64,000 bases of DNA from Bacteroides intestinalis DSM 17393 (GTDB taxonomy: Bacteria; Bacteroidota; Bacteroidia; Bacteroidales; Bacteroidaceae): assembly GCF_000172175.1 (NCBI RefSeq), contig NZ_ABJL02000008.1, positions 620,001 to 684,000 of the forward strand, read 5' to 3'. Below the pieces are notes generated by a model. It worked only from the letters and a program-made list of their open reading frames with translations, made no database searches and had not been told where the DNA came from. Positions 23,364 through 32,482 of this stretch are shown here, one piece after another. A program made the position numbers and the translations under genes. Each line of letters begins with the position of its first letter. Position 1 is the first letter of the stretch.

Positions 23364-24782
23364 ATGAAAATCAAAACTTTATTATTCCTGTTTATCTGTC
23401 TCTCTTTAAGTGCCTGCAAGGATGATGACGATCCAAGTGGTAACAGTGATCGTCCTGATACGCAGGCATGGATAGAGGATACCATGCGCGAACATTACTA
23501 TTGGTACAATGAAATACCGGTAGCCGGCAAGCTGAATTATGCGAATGATCCGGAAACTTTCTTTTATTCATTACTGTCTGATAAAGACGGGAAAGTTCGT
23601 GGAAGCAAACACCAATATTTCTCATATATCAAAGAACTCACAGGAGGAAATACGCGTAGTACGATAAATGAAGAGTATTCATACGGTTTTGAATTTACAG
23701 GTATTTATGCTGATAAAACACATCAGGACATACTTGCGCTCGTATTATATGTAGTGAAAGATTCGCCGGCTGATGATGCCGGATTGCAACGAGGCGACTG
23801 GATTACAAAAATCAATGATGCTCCAGTGACAGATGCTAATTTTGCATCATTATCCGGTGGCGAAGCCTGTTCATTAACAATAGCCAAATGGGACCCGGCA
23901 ACAAAAAAGTTTGTGCTTCAGAATGAAAAAATAAATTTAGCATCAGCCCGGAAAGTTGAAGATGATCCGGTATATACATGGAATGTCATCGAAAGTCCGG
24001 TCAAAAATAAAAAAGTAGGTTATCTGCTTTACAACCATTTCACTGCAGGGAAAAGCGATGATGACACGTCTTACGACAACCATTTAAAATCTCTTTCAGG
24101 CTCTGACTTTAACGGAGTGGATGAATTTGTCTTGGATTTACGGTACAACAATGGTGGAGCATTATCTTCCGGTATCTTATTATGTACCATTCTCCAACCG
24201 GGAAATCAAGTTGGCAACAAATTAGGTTACCTACAATACAATGATAAACAAAAAAACAAAAAGGTCCAATTTAATACAAACAAGAGTTTGCTCGGATCAA
24301 ACGGGAAAAACCTGAACCTAAAAACACTGTATGTATTAGTAAGTAGTTCCAGTGCATCCGCTTCGGAAATGGTGATCAACTCATTGGAACCTTTTATGAA
24401 TGTTGTGGTAATTGGAGAAACAACTGTAGGTAAAAACGTCGGTTCACTGGAATATACAAGCGACGACAAAAAGTGGGAGATGCACCCTATTGTTTGTCAA
24501 ATATACAATTCAGTAGACTTTACTGATTATGCTGATGGAATAGTGCCGGATGTACAACTTGACGAAGCATTCACATACGTTGATGCTCAAACTGTATCTC
24601 CCATTGAAATGTTTCCTTTAGGAGATCCGAATGAACACTTATTTAAAGCTGCCATAGACCTGATTGACGGAAAAAACACCCTCACCCGGAGTATAGATGC
24701 ACCGGGCACAGTCGCTTACAAAAAGGTTCCCGGTAACTCAATAGACAGAAAAGCAACCGGCAGTGTGATTATTAACAAATAA
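23364..24782 (+). CDS. S41-family (C-terminal processing) peptidase, lipoprotein
   Basis: 472 residues; lipoprotein signal ending LSLSAC (Cys18) followed by KDDDD. An S41 N-terminal helical cap (AWIEDTMREHYYWYNEIP, 35-52) leads to a PDZ domain (DSPADDAGLQRGDWITKIN, about 110-195) and the catalytic core: DLRYNNGG (258-265), the Ser site in SSSSASASE (327-335) and a Lys in GETTVGK (Lys357). This domain order is standard for the family. It is likely periplasmic or surface-exposed; the substrate is unknown. A TATATTTG box lies at 23331-23338, 26 bp upstream of the start. Monocistronic. Confidence 0.9.
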   Translation: MKIKTLLFLFICLSLSACKDDDDPSGNSDRPDTQAWIEDTMREHYYWYNEIPVAGKLNYANDPETFFYSLLSDKDGKVRGSKHQYFSYIKELTGGNTRSTINEEYSYGFEFTGIYADKTHQDILALVLYVVKDSPADDAGLQRGDWITKINDAPVTDANFASLSGGEACSLTIAKWDPATKKFVLQNEKINLASARKVEDDPVYTWNVIESPVKNKKVGYLLYNHFTAGKSDDDTSYDNHLKSLSGSDFNGVDEFVLDLRYNNGGALSSGILLCTILQPGNQVGNKLGYLQYNDKQKNKKVQFNTNKSLLGSNGKNLNLKTLYVLVSSSSASASEMVINSLEPFMNVVVIGETTVGKNVGSLEYTSDDKKWEMHPIVCQIYNSVDFTDYADGIVPDVQLDEAFTYVDAQTVSPIEMFPLGDPNEHLFKAAIDLIDGKNTLTRSIDAPGTVAYKKVPGNSIDRKATGSVIINK

Positions 24783-24783
24783 T

Positions 24784-24811
24784 CTGTAAATTTGCAGTCC
24801 GAAATTTACAG
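24784..24811. promoter_or_regulatory. Dyad just upstream of a MATE pump gene
   Basis: CTGTAAATTT (24784-24793) and its exact complement AAATTTACAG (24802-24811) flank 8 nt, and a further CTGTAAAT (24813-24820) follows at once, touching the ATG at 24822. It overlaps the ribosome-binding region and could be an operator or a translational hairpin. No T-tract follows. Confidence 0.45.
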
Positions 24812-24821
24812 ACTGTAAATC

Positions 24822-26150
24822 ATGCAAGGAACAAAGAATCTGACTAAAGGGCCTATCAATCGCCAGTTATTTAATCTGGCGATACCTATTATGGCTACTT
24901 CCTTTATCCAGATGGCGTACAGCCTGACGGACATGGCATGGGTGGGCCGTTTAGGCAGCGAAGCAGTTGCTGCTGTCGGTGCAGTAGGTATACTCACCTG
25001 GATGTCCGGTTCCATAGCCTTGCTGAATAAAGTAGGTTCTGAAGTCAGCGTAGGGCAATCTATCGGGACTCGTAGCGAACAAGATGCACGGCAGTTCGCT
25101 TCGCATAATATCAGTATTGCCCTGCTCATTTCTGTATGCTGGGCAGCCCTGTTATTTCTATTTGCCGATCCTATCCTGCATATATTCGAACTGAAAGAGC
25201 ATATCACACAGAATGCCGTAACTTACCTACGTATTGTCTCAACAGGATTACCTTTCGTATTTTTATCGGCCGCCTTCACAGGAATATACAATGCGGCAGG
25301 ACGAAGCAAGACACCTTTCTACATCAGTGGTACCGGATTGATAATGAATATCATACTCGACCCGTTATTTATCTTCGGTTTTGGCTGGGGAACAGTGGGT
25401 GCAGCCCTCGCCACATGGTTATCCGAAGCTACAGTATTCGGTATTTTCATTTATCAGCTACGGTATAAAGACAATCTGCTGGGAGGCTTCCCTTTTCTTA
25501 CCCGTCTTAAAAAGAAATACACCCACCGTATATTCAAGCTCGGGCTTCCGGTAGCTACGCTGAATACCTTGTTTGCCTTTGTCAATATGTTCCTTTCGCG
25601 TACGGCTTCGGAACAAGGGGGACATATCGGACTTATGGCTTTCACTACCGGAGGACAAATAGAAGCCATTACCTGGAATACCTCGCAAGGTTTCTCTACC
25701 GCATTAAGTACCTTCATTGCACAGAATTATGCTGCCGGAGAAAAATCAAGAGTAAAAAAGGCCTGGCGCACTACACTCTGGATGACATCTATATTCGGTA
25801 CCCTATGCTCATTACTCTTCATTTTCTTTGGAAGTGAAGTGTTTTCCATTTTCGTACCCGAACCGGAGGCTTTCCGCGTAGGTGGTGATTTCCTGCGTAT
25901 AGACGGTTATTCACAGCTCTTCATGATGCTGGAAATTACCATGCAAGGCGTATTCTACGGATTGGGAAGAACAATTCCACCAGCCATCATCAGTATATCG
26001 TGCAACTATATGCGTATACCCGTAGCCCTGCTTCTGGTACACATGGGAATGGGGGTAGACGCCATATGGTGGGCTGTAAGTGCAACAACCATTGCTAAGG
26101 GATTTATTCTCACATTCTGGTTTATACTTATAAAAAGAAAAATTCTCTAA
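24822..26150 (+). CDS. MATE-family multidrug/Na+ antiporter
   Basis: 442 residues with about 12 membrane segments. The first half begins RQLFNLAIPIMATSFIQMAY then SLTDMAWVGRLGSEAVAAVG, a MatE signature; the second repeat begins near IFKLGLPVATLNTLFAFVNM. The family exports cationic drugs or metabolites in exchange for Na+ or H+. The gene is alone, with a dyad immediately before its start. A second MATE gene of different sequence lies at 57868. Confidence 0.92.
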   Translation: MQGTKNLTKGPINRQLFNLAIPIMATSFIQMAYSLTDMAWVGRLGSEAVAAVGAVGILTWMSGSIALLNKVGSEVSVGQSIGTRSEQDARQFASHNISIALLISVCWAALLFLFADPILHIFELKEHITQNAVTYLRIVSTGLPFVFLSAAFTGIYNAAGRSKTPFYISGTGLIMNIILDPLFIFGFGWGTVGAALATWLSEATVFGIFIYQLRYKDNLLGGFPFLTRLKKKYTHRIFKLGLPVATLNTLFAFVNMFLSRTASEQGGHIGLMAFTTGGQIEAITWNTSQGFSTALSTFIAQNYAAGEKSRVKKAWRTTLWMTSIFGTLCSLLFIFFGSEVFSIFVPEPEAFRVGGDFLRIDGYSQLFMMLEITMQGVFYGLGRTIPPAIISISCNYMRIPVALLLVHMGMGVDAIWWAVSATTIAKGFILTFWFILIKRKIL

Positions 26151-26246
26151 AAAAGGAGAACAAAATACCTAAACATAACATCAACATATTTGTTATATAT
26201 CTAACTTTGCATTACAAACATAGTAACATTTTTAAAAGAACAAATT

Positions 26247-26921
26247 ATGAAAAAGATGAAAATTAGTGTACTGTTATTGAGCGGTGCTATATTATTAGGA
26301 AGTTGCAGTACAATGAACAATACCGCAAAAGGCGGTGTGATTGGTGGTGGATCAGGCGCAGCAGCCGGTGCTATCATTGGCGGACTTATCGGTAAAGGTA
26401 AGGGCGCAGCTATCGGTGCGGCTGTCGGTGCGGCAGTAGGTACAGGTGCCGGTGTTGCCATTGGCCATAAGATGGATAAGAAAGCTGCCGAAGCTGCCAA
26501 AATTGAAGGTGCACAAGTAGAGAAAGTAACCGATACCAACGGACTTGCTGCTGTAAAAGTAACTTTCGAATCAGGCATCCTGTTTGGTTTTAATTCATCA
26601 GCATTGAGCAATACATCAAAAGCTTCTTTGCGCGAACTGGCCCAGATTCTGAAGGAAGACCCTACAACGGACATTGCTATCGTAGGCCATACAGATAAAG
26701 TAGGTACGTATGAAGCAAACATGAAAGTTTCAAAAGACCGTGCATATACTGTAGAAAACTATCTGCAGGATTGCGGCGTTTCTCCTGCACAATTCAAGCA
26801 AGTGGAAGGCGTAGGCTACAATCAGTATGATGACAGCATGACAGCCAGTCAAAACCGTCGTGTGGATATCTATATGTATGCCAGCGAACAGATGATTAAG
26901 AACGCAGAAGCAGGTAAATAA
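26247..26921 (+). CDS. OmpA-family lipoprotein with glycine-zipper segment
   Basis: 224 residues; lipoprotein signal ILLGSC (Cys20). Residues 28-75 are a Gly/Ala-rich glycine zipper (GGVIGGGSGAAAGAIIGGLI), probably membrane-inserted. The C-terminal OmpA domain (about 105-215) has FESGILFGFNSSALS, IVGHTDKVGTYEANM and SQNRRVDI, the peptidoglycan-binding pattern. It links outer membrane and cell wall. A TAACTTTG -7-like box sits at 26202-26209. Monocistronic; a 15-bp inverted repeat follows. Confidence 0.9.
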   Translation: MKKMKISVLLLSGAILLGSCSTMNNTAKGGVIGGGSGAAAGAIIGGLIGKGKGAAIGAAVGAAVGTGAGVAIGHKMDKKAAEAAKIEGAQVEKVTDTNGLAAVKVTFESGILFGFNSSALSNTSKASLRELAQILKEDPTTDIAIVGHTDKVGTYEANMKVSKDRAYTVENYLQDCGVSPAQFKQVEGVGYNQYDDSMTASQNRRVDIYMYASEQMIKNAEAGK

Positions 26922-26937
26922 GCTACAAGATACAAAG

Positions 26938-27028
26938 CTACGAGCTACAAGTTGCTACGCAATGTTTTTTAGGAAAAAGCAAAGATTTTGCTGTCACACC
27001 TAAAAGCGTCCGTACTTGTAGCTCGTAG
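26938..27028. repeat. Inverted repeat between the OmpA lipoprotein and mtgA
   Basis: CTACGAGCTACAAGT (26938-26952) recurs exactly inverted at 27014-27028, with a 61-nt loop. Just before it, GCTACAAGATACAAAGCTACGAG is built from the same short words. It may fold as a transcript end of the OmpA gene but has no T-tract. Confidence 0.6.
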
Positions 27029-27063
27029 TACGTTACTAACCAACAAAAGCCACGGCAATAAAT

Positions 27064-27762
27064 ATGAAGAAGGTTTTGCGAATCCTACGCAATCTGATAC
27101 TCTTTTTCTTTATCTCCACTATTCTCACGGTGGTGATCTATCGTTTTATTCCCGTTTATTTCACTCCCCTTATGGTTATCCGTAGTACCCAACAGATTTT
27201 TAAAGGCGAAAAACCGGTCTGGCATCACAGTTGGGTTTCTTTTGATAAAATCTCTCCTCACCTGCCGATGGCGGTAATCGCTTCGGAAGACAATCGCTTT
27301 GCTACTCACAATGGTTTCGATTTCATAGAAATAAAAAAAGCTATGAAAGAGAATGAAACACGAAAGCGGAAGCGAGGAGCCAGTACCATCAGCCAACAGA
27401 CTGCAAAAAATGTATTTCTTTGGCCCCAATCTTCATGGACGCGAAAAGGACTTGAAGTTTACTTCACCTGGCTTATTGAACTCTGTTGGTCGAAAGAACG
27501 GATCATGGAAGTATATCTTAACTCTATCGAAATGGGAAAAGGTATTTATGGAGCAGAAGCTACCGCCAAATACAAGTTCCACACCACTGCTGCTAAACTA
27601 ACAGCAGGTCAAAGTGCATTGATTGCAGCAACCCTTCCTAACCCCATACGCTTTGATTCCGCACACCCGTCAGCTTACATCCTGCGCAGACAGTCACAGA
27701 TATTAAGGTTGATGAAGTTAGTTCCCAAATTCCCTCCGGTAGAAAAAGCAGAAAAGAAATGA
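27064..27762 (+). CDS. mtgA: Monofunctional peptidoglycan glycosyltransferase
   Basis: 232 residues; one N-terminal membrane anchor (LILFFFISTILTVVIYRFI). The GT51 domain shows all the motifs: VIASEDNRFATHNGFD (catalytic Glu), KRGASTISQQTAKNVFLWP, SWTRKGLEVYFTWLIELCW, KERIMEVYLNSIEMGKGIYG. It polymerises lipid II into glycan strands and lacks a transpeptidase domain. The stop overlaps the next gene by 4 nt (ATGA), so the two are co-translated. Confidence 0.93.
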   Translation: MKKVLRILRNLILFFFISTILTVVIYRFIPVYFTPLMVIRSTQQIFKGEKPVWHHSWVSFDKISPHLPMAVIASEDNRFATHNGFDFIEIKKAMKENETRKRKRGASTISQQTAKNVFLWPQSSWTRKGLEVYFTWLIELCWSKERIMEVYLNSIEMGKGIYGAEATAKYKFHTTAAKLTAGQSALIAATLPNPIRFDSAHPSAYILRRQSQILRLMKLVPKFPPVEKAEKK

Positions 27763-29009
27763 AGAAAACCTTGCCATTGTTCTTAATTTGTATACTTATC
27801 TGTTGTGGAGCACATGCCCAACGTACAGAAGTTTATAACCCGCATATACATACGGTGCAGGTCATCGCCAACAACGACTATATGGCTCCTGCCGTCATCC
27901 GGTTAGGTGAAGGTGAAACTGTAGAAATCTCATTCGACCACCTCACGCACGATTACCATCGTTATCAGTATGTCCTCACACATTGCAATGCAGACTGGAC
28001 CCCGTCCGACCTTTCCGAAACAGAATACCTGGATGGTTTCAATGATAATCCGATAGAGGATCACGATATTTCCGTCAACACTACTCTGCCCTACACACAC
28101 TATCGCCTAACGTTTCCCAATGACCAGGTACGTCCCAAACTTTCCGGTAACTATCGTCTGTTGGTTTATGATGATGCAGAGGGCAAGAATAAACCCGCTT
28201 TCAGCACTTGCTTCCGGATATTGGAGAAAGAGGTAAACATATCAGCACAAGTCAGCAGTGATACAGAGATAGATCGTAACAAAAACCATCAGCAAGTCAG
28301 CTTCAGTATCCAGCATAAGGGGTATCCCATTCGTAACCCTCAGAATGAAATCAGAGTACACGTTTTACAGGATAATCGTACAGACAACGAAGTTACCAAT
28401 CTTCAACCTTCTTACGTTGGCCCTGACCAGTTACGCTACGAACATAATCGTGCGCTAATATTTCCAGCAGGAAACGAATACCGCCGTTTCGAAATGGTGA
28501 GTACACGATATGCCTCACAAGGTGTGGAAAGTATCCGCTATCATGCCCCTTACTATCACGTCACGCTGCAACCGGATCTGCCTCGTCTACTCAATTATAG
28601 TTATGACCAGGATCAAAATGGACGTTTTGTAATACGGTATGATGAAGCGGTGGATAACAATACGGAAGCAGATTACTTCTTTGTGCATTTCTCTCTGTTA
28701 TGGGAGAATCCGCTTACAGAGGGAAAGTTTTATCTGCAAGGAGCTTTCACGTATGATGATTTTAATGAAGAGAATCTGCTGAAATACAATCCGGAAACTC
28801 ACGCTTATGAGTGTGCCCGATTGCTGAAGCAGGGAGCATATAATTATCAGTATCTGTATGTAACACCTGGAAGTACGGTAGGAAGCACCGCACAGGCAGA
28901 GGGGAATTTCTATGAAACGGAGAATGAATATCTGATACTTGTTTACCACCGGCCCTTTGGCGAAAGATATGACCGGCTGATCGGTATGCAACAGGTTAGT
29001 TATAAATAA
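27759..29009 (+). CDS. DUF5103-family (type IX secretion plug-like) protein
   Basis: 416 residues, signal peptide ending CCGAHAQ (about 21). The opening RTEVYNPHIHTVQVIANNDY, then the motifs HLTHDYHRYQYVLTHCNADW and VSFSIQHKGYPIRNP, and the ending YDRLIGMQQVSYK match DUF5103, which includes the plug protein described for T9SS. Bacteroides lack a full T9SS in general, so the role here is uncertain; secreted beta-rich protein. Translationally coupled to mtgA, an association worth noting for envelope function. Confidence 0.8.
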   Translation: MKKTLPLFLICILICCGAHAQRTEVYNPHIHTVQVIANNDYMAPAVIRLGEGETVEISFDHLTHDYHRYQYVLTHCNADWTPSDLSETEYLDGFNDNPIEDHDISVNTTLPYTHYRLTFPNDQVRPKLSGNYRLLVYDDAEGKNKPAFSTCFRILEKEVNISAQVSSDTEIDRNKNHQQVSFSIQHKGYPIRNPQNEIRVHVLQDNRTDNEVTNLQPSYVGPDQLRYEHNRALIFPAGNEYRRFEMVSTRYASQGVESIRYHAPYYHVTLQPDLPRLLNYSYDQDQNGRFVIRYDEAVDNNTEADYFFVHFSLLWENPLTEGKFYLQGAFTYDDFNEENLLKYNPETHAYECARLLKQGAYNYQYLYVTPGSTVGSTAQAEGNFYETENEYLILVYHRPFGERYDRLIGMQQVSYK

Positions 29010-29017
29010 GAAGCTAC

Positions 29018-29176
29018 CTAAACAGGTATAAGAAGCAAGCTAAACAGGTATTTACCCAGCTCATTTTGCATCTAAACAGTAAGTCTTATAGAGTGTTGAC
29101 CTTGGTTAACAGGCCTGTCAACCTTGGTTAACAGAACCGTCAACCAACGTTGACAGATCTGTTAACCAAGGTTGAC
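29018..29176. repeat. Two 22-bp-period repeat arrays between convergent genes
   Basis: Array 1: CTAAACAGGTAT at 29018-29029 and 29040-29051, 22 bp apart, with a partial third copy at 29072-29079. Array 2: four 16-bp near-palindromes of the form GTYRACCWWSGTTRAC at 29095, 29117, 29139 and 29161, exactly 22 bp apart, with 6-bp spacers AGGCCT, AGAACC and AGATCT. The 18-bp block 29117-29134 is the perfect complement of 29159-29176, so a long stem can also form. The region is where the DUF5103 gene and cydB converge. Purpose unknown: a protein-binding array or an elaborate terminator. Confidence 0.75.
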
Positions 29177-29262
29177 ACCCAATTATTCCTAAGAGCAAAC
29201 GTTATATTCATTAGTCCTGAACAAAACAATCCCTTATATAAAACAAATGAATCAATAGTCTT

Positions 29263-30408
29263 TTAGTACGAATGCCCTCCGTCCTTCATCTCTTTCTCAT
29301 CGATCTTATGTATATCAATGCTCCTCCAAGCATAGAAGATATACGCAAGCACAAATGGAACCAAGAAAGAAACATAGAACATCACCCTCAATGTAAACTC
29401 ACTGGAACAGCTGTTTGCCAGCGTCAGTGAACTTTGCAGATCATTTGTAGAAGGATAATAAGCCGTATGATTATAGCCCGCAACAAGCAGTAATGCCAAC
29501 ACTGCAAGCACCGTACCAATACCTGTAAACCAAATACCCTTATCGAATTTAGGCTTCAACAAACTCTTCCCAATACCCCAAAGCACCAGTACCACCCCAA
29601 TAAGGAAAAGCACCAACACCACCGGCATTTCAATAAAGTTCGTCAGATACTTATAAGGCTCCATGAAGATTTCTCCCGTCTCCGGATTCACAGCATATCC
29701 ATCCGCCAACAGTGTACGGATAACGAATGACAAAAAGAATACCAGGAACAACACCGAATTTCCTATCAGGGAACGACGGCTACGTGCCACCAAATCTTTA
29801 TCATCAATATTATTAATAAAGTACAATGCACCCAAAATACGCGCAAGGAAGAATACAGCCAATCCCAGCACTACATTCCATGGGTTAGCCAATGCATCCA
29901 GTCCGTGCCAGCCATTTGCCCAATGGCTGATAACAGGCATCACCGTATTCGTCATACTGGCTTTATTGATATAAAACTCCGAACCTGTAAAGAACGTAGC
30001 CACCGCACCACCCAGCAGCACCGGACCTACTACACCGTTAATCACCAGGAAAGTACGATATGTATTTTTTCCCAGCAGATTACCCGCCTTGCTCTGGAAT
30101 TCATAACTGACAGCCTGCAACACAAAGCTAAACAGGATAATCATCCACAACCAGTATGCACCACCAAAACTCGTACTGTAAAACAATGGGAACGATGCAA
30201 AAAATGCACCGCCAAACGTAACTAACGTCGTAAATGTGAACTCCCATTTCCGCCCTGTAGAGTTAACCATCATCTTCCGATGTTCTTCCGTCTTACCCAG
30301 ACAGAAGATAAGCGAATTACCTCCCTGCACAAACAGCAGGAATACAAGAAGGGCCCCCAGCAATGATACCACGAACCACCAATATTGTTGTAGAAAAACG
30401 TAAGACAT
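29263..30408 (-). CDS. cydB: Cytochrome bd oxidase subunit II
   Basis: 381 residues with 8-9 membrane segments and the CydB pattern: FLLFVQGGNSLIF (N-terminal), then SFGGAYWLWMIILFSFVLQA and YEFQSKAGN. It partners CydA, which holds the hemes, in a quinol oxidase that consumes traces of oxygen; in Bacteroides this permits growth in nanomolar O2. It starts 33 bp after the cydA stop in an AT-only spacer of TTAATTATT words. Third gene of the operon DUF4492-cydA-cydB. Confidence 0.93.
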   Translation of the reverse strand: MSYVFLQQYWWFVVSLLGALLVFLLFVQGGNSLIFCLGKTEEHRKMMVNSTGRKWEFTFTTLVTFGGAFFASFPLFYSTSFGGAYWLWMIILFSFVLQAVSYEFQSKAGNLLGKNTYRTFLVINGVVGPVLLGGAVATFFTGSEFYINKASMTNTVMPVISHWANGWHGLDALANPWNVVLGLAVFFLARILGALYFINNIDDKDLVARSRRSLIGNSVLFLVFFLSFVIRTLLADGYAVNPETGEIFMEPYKYLTNFIEMPVVLVLFLIGVVLVLWGIGKSLLKPKFDKGIWFTGIGTVLAVLALLLVAGYNHTAYYPSTNDLQSSLTLANSCSSEFTLRVMFYVSFLVPFVLAYIFYAWRSIDIHKIDEKEMKDGGHSY

Positions 30409-30441
30409 GAACTTTAATTTTTAATTATTAATTTCTAATTA

Positions 30442-31992
30442 TTAATTATTCTCCGGTCCTTTCTTTATTGCCTTCAACAGAATACCGATTTCTGCTATCA
30501 GCATAATAGTAAACAACACCAGGAAGATAAAGAATGTCGTCTGTACGGAACCCACATCCAGCTTAGAAATAGCCGCATTCACAGGCAACATATCCTGTAT
30601 AGCCCACGGCTGACGTCCGCACTCTGCAACTACCCATCCGGCTTGTCCCGCCAGATAGCCCAACGGAATGGTCAGTAATGCAACCCAATGCATCCACTTC
30701 ATCTTCGACAAATCACGCTTATATGCCAGGAACAGTATTACAATAAAGAACAATATAAAGTAACCACCCAGCATCACCATCACACGGAAAGCATAGAATG
30801 TCAACGGTACATTAGGTACCAGATCATTCACATCCTTAATATATCCATAGCCGAAATAAGCTACATTTTCTTTCAACGTTTTGGCCGCTATCTTCGCATC
30901 TTCCTCGTTACCTGCCGACTTGGCATCACGATAAGCTGCCAATGCAGCAATTGCTGTCTTCCCACGCTCTATCTTCTCTTCTGCGGAAAGTGCTTTGGTA
31001 CCGTCTTTCAATTCATATCCACCCTCCAACAAGTCTGTAATACCGGGTACAAATGCATCCATTTTTCTTTCAGCAAGCAAAGAGAGCATCTTTGGTATCT
31101 CCATCCTGAACAGGAAAGGAGCCTGTCCGTCATCGTATGTCTTCTTTTCAGGATTCAGCATACCGATTGCTACCAATCCGGCCCCTTGCTGCCCCTCGTA
31201 ATAACCTTCCATTGCTGCCAGCTTCATCGGCTGCGTTTGCGCCACCTGATAACCCGACCCATCACCGGTCCATGCAGAAAGCACAGCCGAAACCAAACCT
31301 ACCCAGGCAGCAATCTTTATGCTTGACAATGCAAATTTCTTATCCCGTTTCTTCAGCAGGAACCAGCAGGCAACACCTACCACAAATACAGCACCCAGCA
31401 CCCAACCGGACAACACGGTATGGAAAAACTTATTTACTGCTGTAGGTGATAATGCTACTGCCCAGAAATCTACCATCTCATTTCTCACCGTATCAGGATT
31501 GAATTCCATCCCCACCGGATTCTGCATCCATGCATTCGCCACAAGTATCCACCAAGCAGATATTGTGGCCCCCAATCCCGTCAGCCAGGTAGATGCCAGA
31601 TGGAATTTCTTGCTCACCTTATCCCAGCCAAAGAACATGACTGCAATAAAAGTAGCTTCCATAAAGAAAGCCAAAATTCCTTCGATGGCAAGTGGTGCTC
31701 CAAAAATGTCGCCCACAAACCAGCTGTAGTTACTCCAGTTGGTTCCGAACTCAAATTCAAGAATCAGTCCCGTGGCCACTCCCACGGCAAAGTTGATACC
31801 GAACAATTTCATCCAAAACTTGGCGGTGCGTTTCCAAAACTCATCCCCCGTACGATAATACATGGTCTCCATGATACCCATGATGACTGCCAGCCCCAAT
31901 GTGAGCGGCACAAAAATCCAGTGATAAATGGCTGTCAGTGCGAATTGCGCCCTCGACCAGTCAATCAGAGAAGTGTTGATGTGTTCAAGCAT
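30442..31992 (-). CDS. cydA: Cytochrome bd oxidase subunit I
   Basis: 516 residues. The N-terminus RAQFALTAIYHWIFVPLTLG contains the His of heme b595, and the strongly conserved GRQPW (VVAECGRQPWAIQDMLP, about residue 435) is present, as are RNEMVDFWAVALSP and the quinol-binding Q-loop region (about 250-345). It oxidises quinol and reduces O2 to water at the inner membrane. In the operon with DUF4492 upstream and cydB downstream. Confidence 0.95.
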   Translation of the reverse strand: MLEHINTSLIDWSRAQFALTAIYHWIFVPLTLGLAVIMGIMETMYYRTGDEFWKRTAKFWMKLFGINFAVGVATGLILEFEFGTNWSNYSWFVGDIFGAPLAIEGILAFFMEATFIAVMFFGWDKVSKKFHLASTWLTGLGATISAWWILVANAWMQNPVGMEFNPDTVRNEMVDFWAVALSPTAVNKFFHTVLSGWVLGAVFVVGVACWFLLKKRDKKFALSSIKIAAWVGLVSAVLSAWTGDGSGYQVAQTQPMKLAAMEGYYEGQQGAGLVAIGMLNPEKKTYDDGQAPFLFRMEIPKMLSLLAERKMDAFVPGITDLLEGGYELKDGTKALSAEEKIERGKTAIAALAAYRDAKSAGNEEDAKIAAKTLKENVAYFGYGYIKDVNDLVPNVPLTFYAFRVMVMLGGYFILFFIVILFLAYKRDLSKMKWMHWVALLTIPLGYLAGQAGWVVAECGRQPWAIQDMLPVNAAISKLDVGSVQTTFFIFLVLFTIMLIAEIGILLKAIKKGPENN

Positions 31993-32048
31993 AAGAAATC
32001 AAGTTATTAATTATGAAGTTATAAGTAATTTACAGTATTAAGCGCTGG

Positions 32049-32291
32049 TCAATCCGGAGTGGAAGAAGGAGGATCACCAAGAGCACGGTCAATAAGTTCC
32101 CTACTTACATATTCCTCTTTATCTTCGCCTACCGCAGACGAGTTCAGATAATTGGGGAAGAAGAATATACGCAATATGAAAAACATGATGAACAGTTTCA
32201 CCAGAATAATGAGCCACAGAGTTTTCCCGAGCGTCATACCCCGGAATCCATCGACGTAAAACCGCCAGATTTTCTGGATTGTATTCTTCAT
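32049..32291 (-). CDS. DUF4492 small membrane protein of the cyd operon
   Basis: 80 residues. A basic start (MKNTIQKIWRFYVDGFRGMT) precedes one membrane helix (LWLIILVKLFIMFFILRIFF) and a soluble tail (DKEEYVSRELIDRALGDPP). DUF4492 genes stand just ahead of cydAB in Bacteroidota, so a role in assembly or stability of cytochrome bd is likely, by analogy with the small CydX/CydH subunits. First gene of the operon, behind the promoter at 32314-32346. Confidence 0.83.
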   Translation of the reverse strand: MKNTIQKIWRFYVDGFRGMTLGKTLWLIILVKLFIMFFILRIFFFPNYLNSSAVGEDKEEYVSRELIDRALGDPPSSTPD

Positions 32292-32313
32292 AATAGAGAA
32301 ATTATAATCATTA

Positions 32314-32346
32314 CAAATATAAAACTTTTATATTCTAAATAACAAA
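32314..32346 (-). promoter_or_regulatory. Promoter of the DUF4492-cydA-cydB operon
   Basis: On the minus strand, TTTG (32346-32343) and TATATTTG (32321-32314) are 21 bp apart, a full match to the Bacteroides consensus; the -7 box ends 22 bp before the first start codon. No FNR-type TTGAT dyad is seen here. Confidence 0.7.
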
Positions 32347-32482
32347 TAAAAGGGCAAAAAGTTAGTCATCGACACAAAAAAGCATTCCGGCGTCGAAAAA
32401 TTCCGAACCGTCTATCTATTTTGCAGGGCATTTTACGACACTGTATCTTCGCAATCGTAAAACAATATAGCATAACGAAGAT

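Noticed and set aside
27759..29009. Evidence for a full type IX secretion system
   Set aside because: DUF5103 and a C-terminal sorting-like domain (1-570) are suggestive, but no Por or Gld core genes are in the window.
29095..29176. CRISPR-like array
   Set aside because: Repeats are 16 bp, palindromic and variable, spacers only 6 bp, and no cas genes are nearby.
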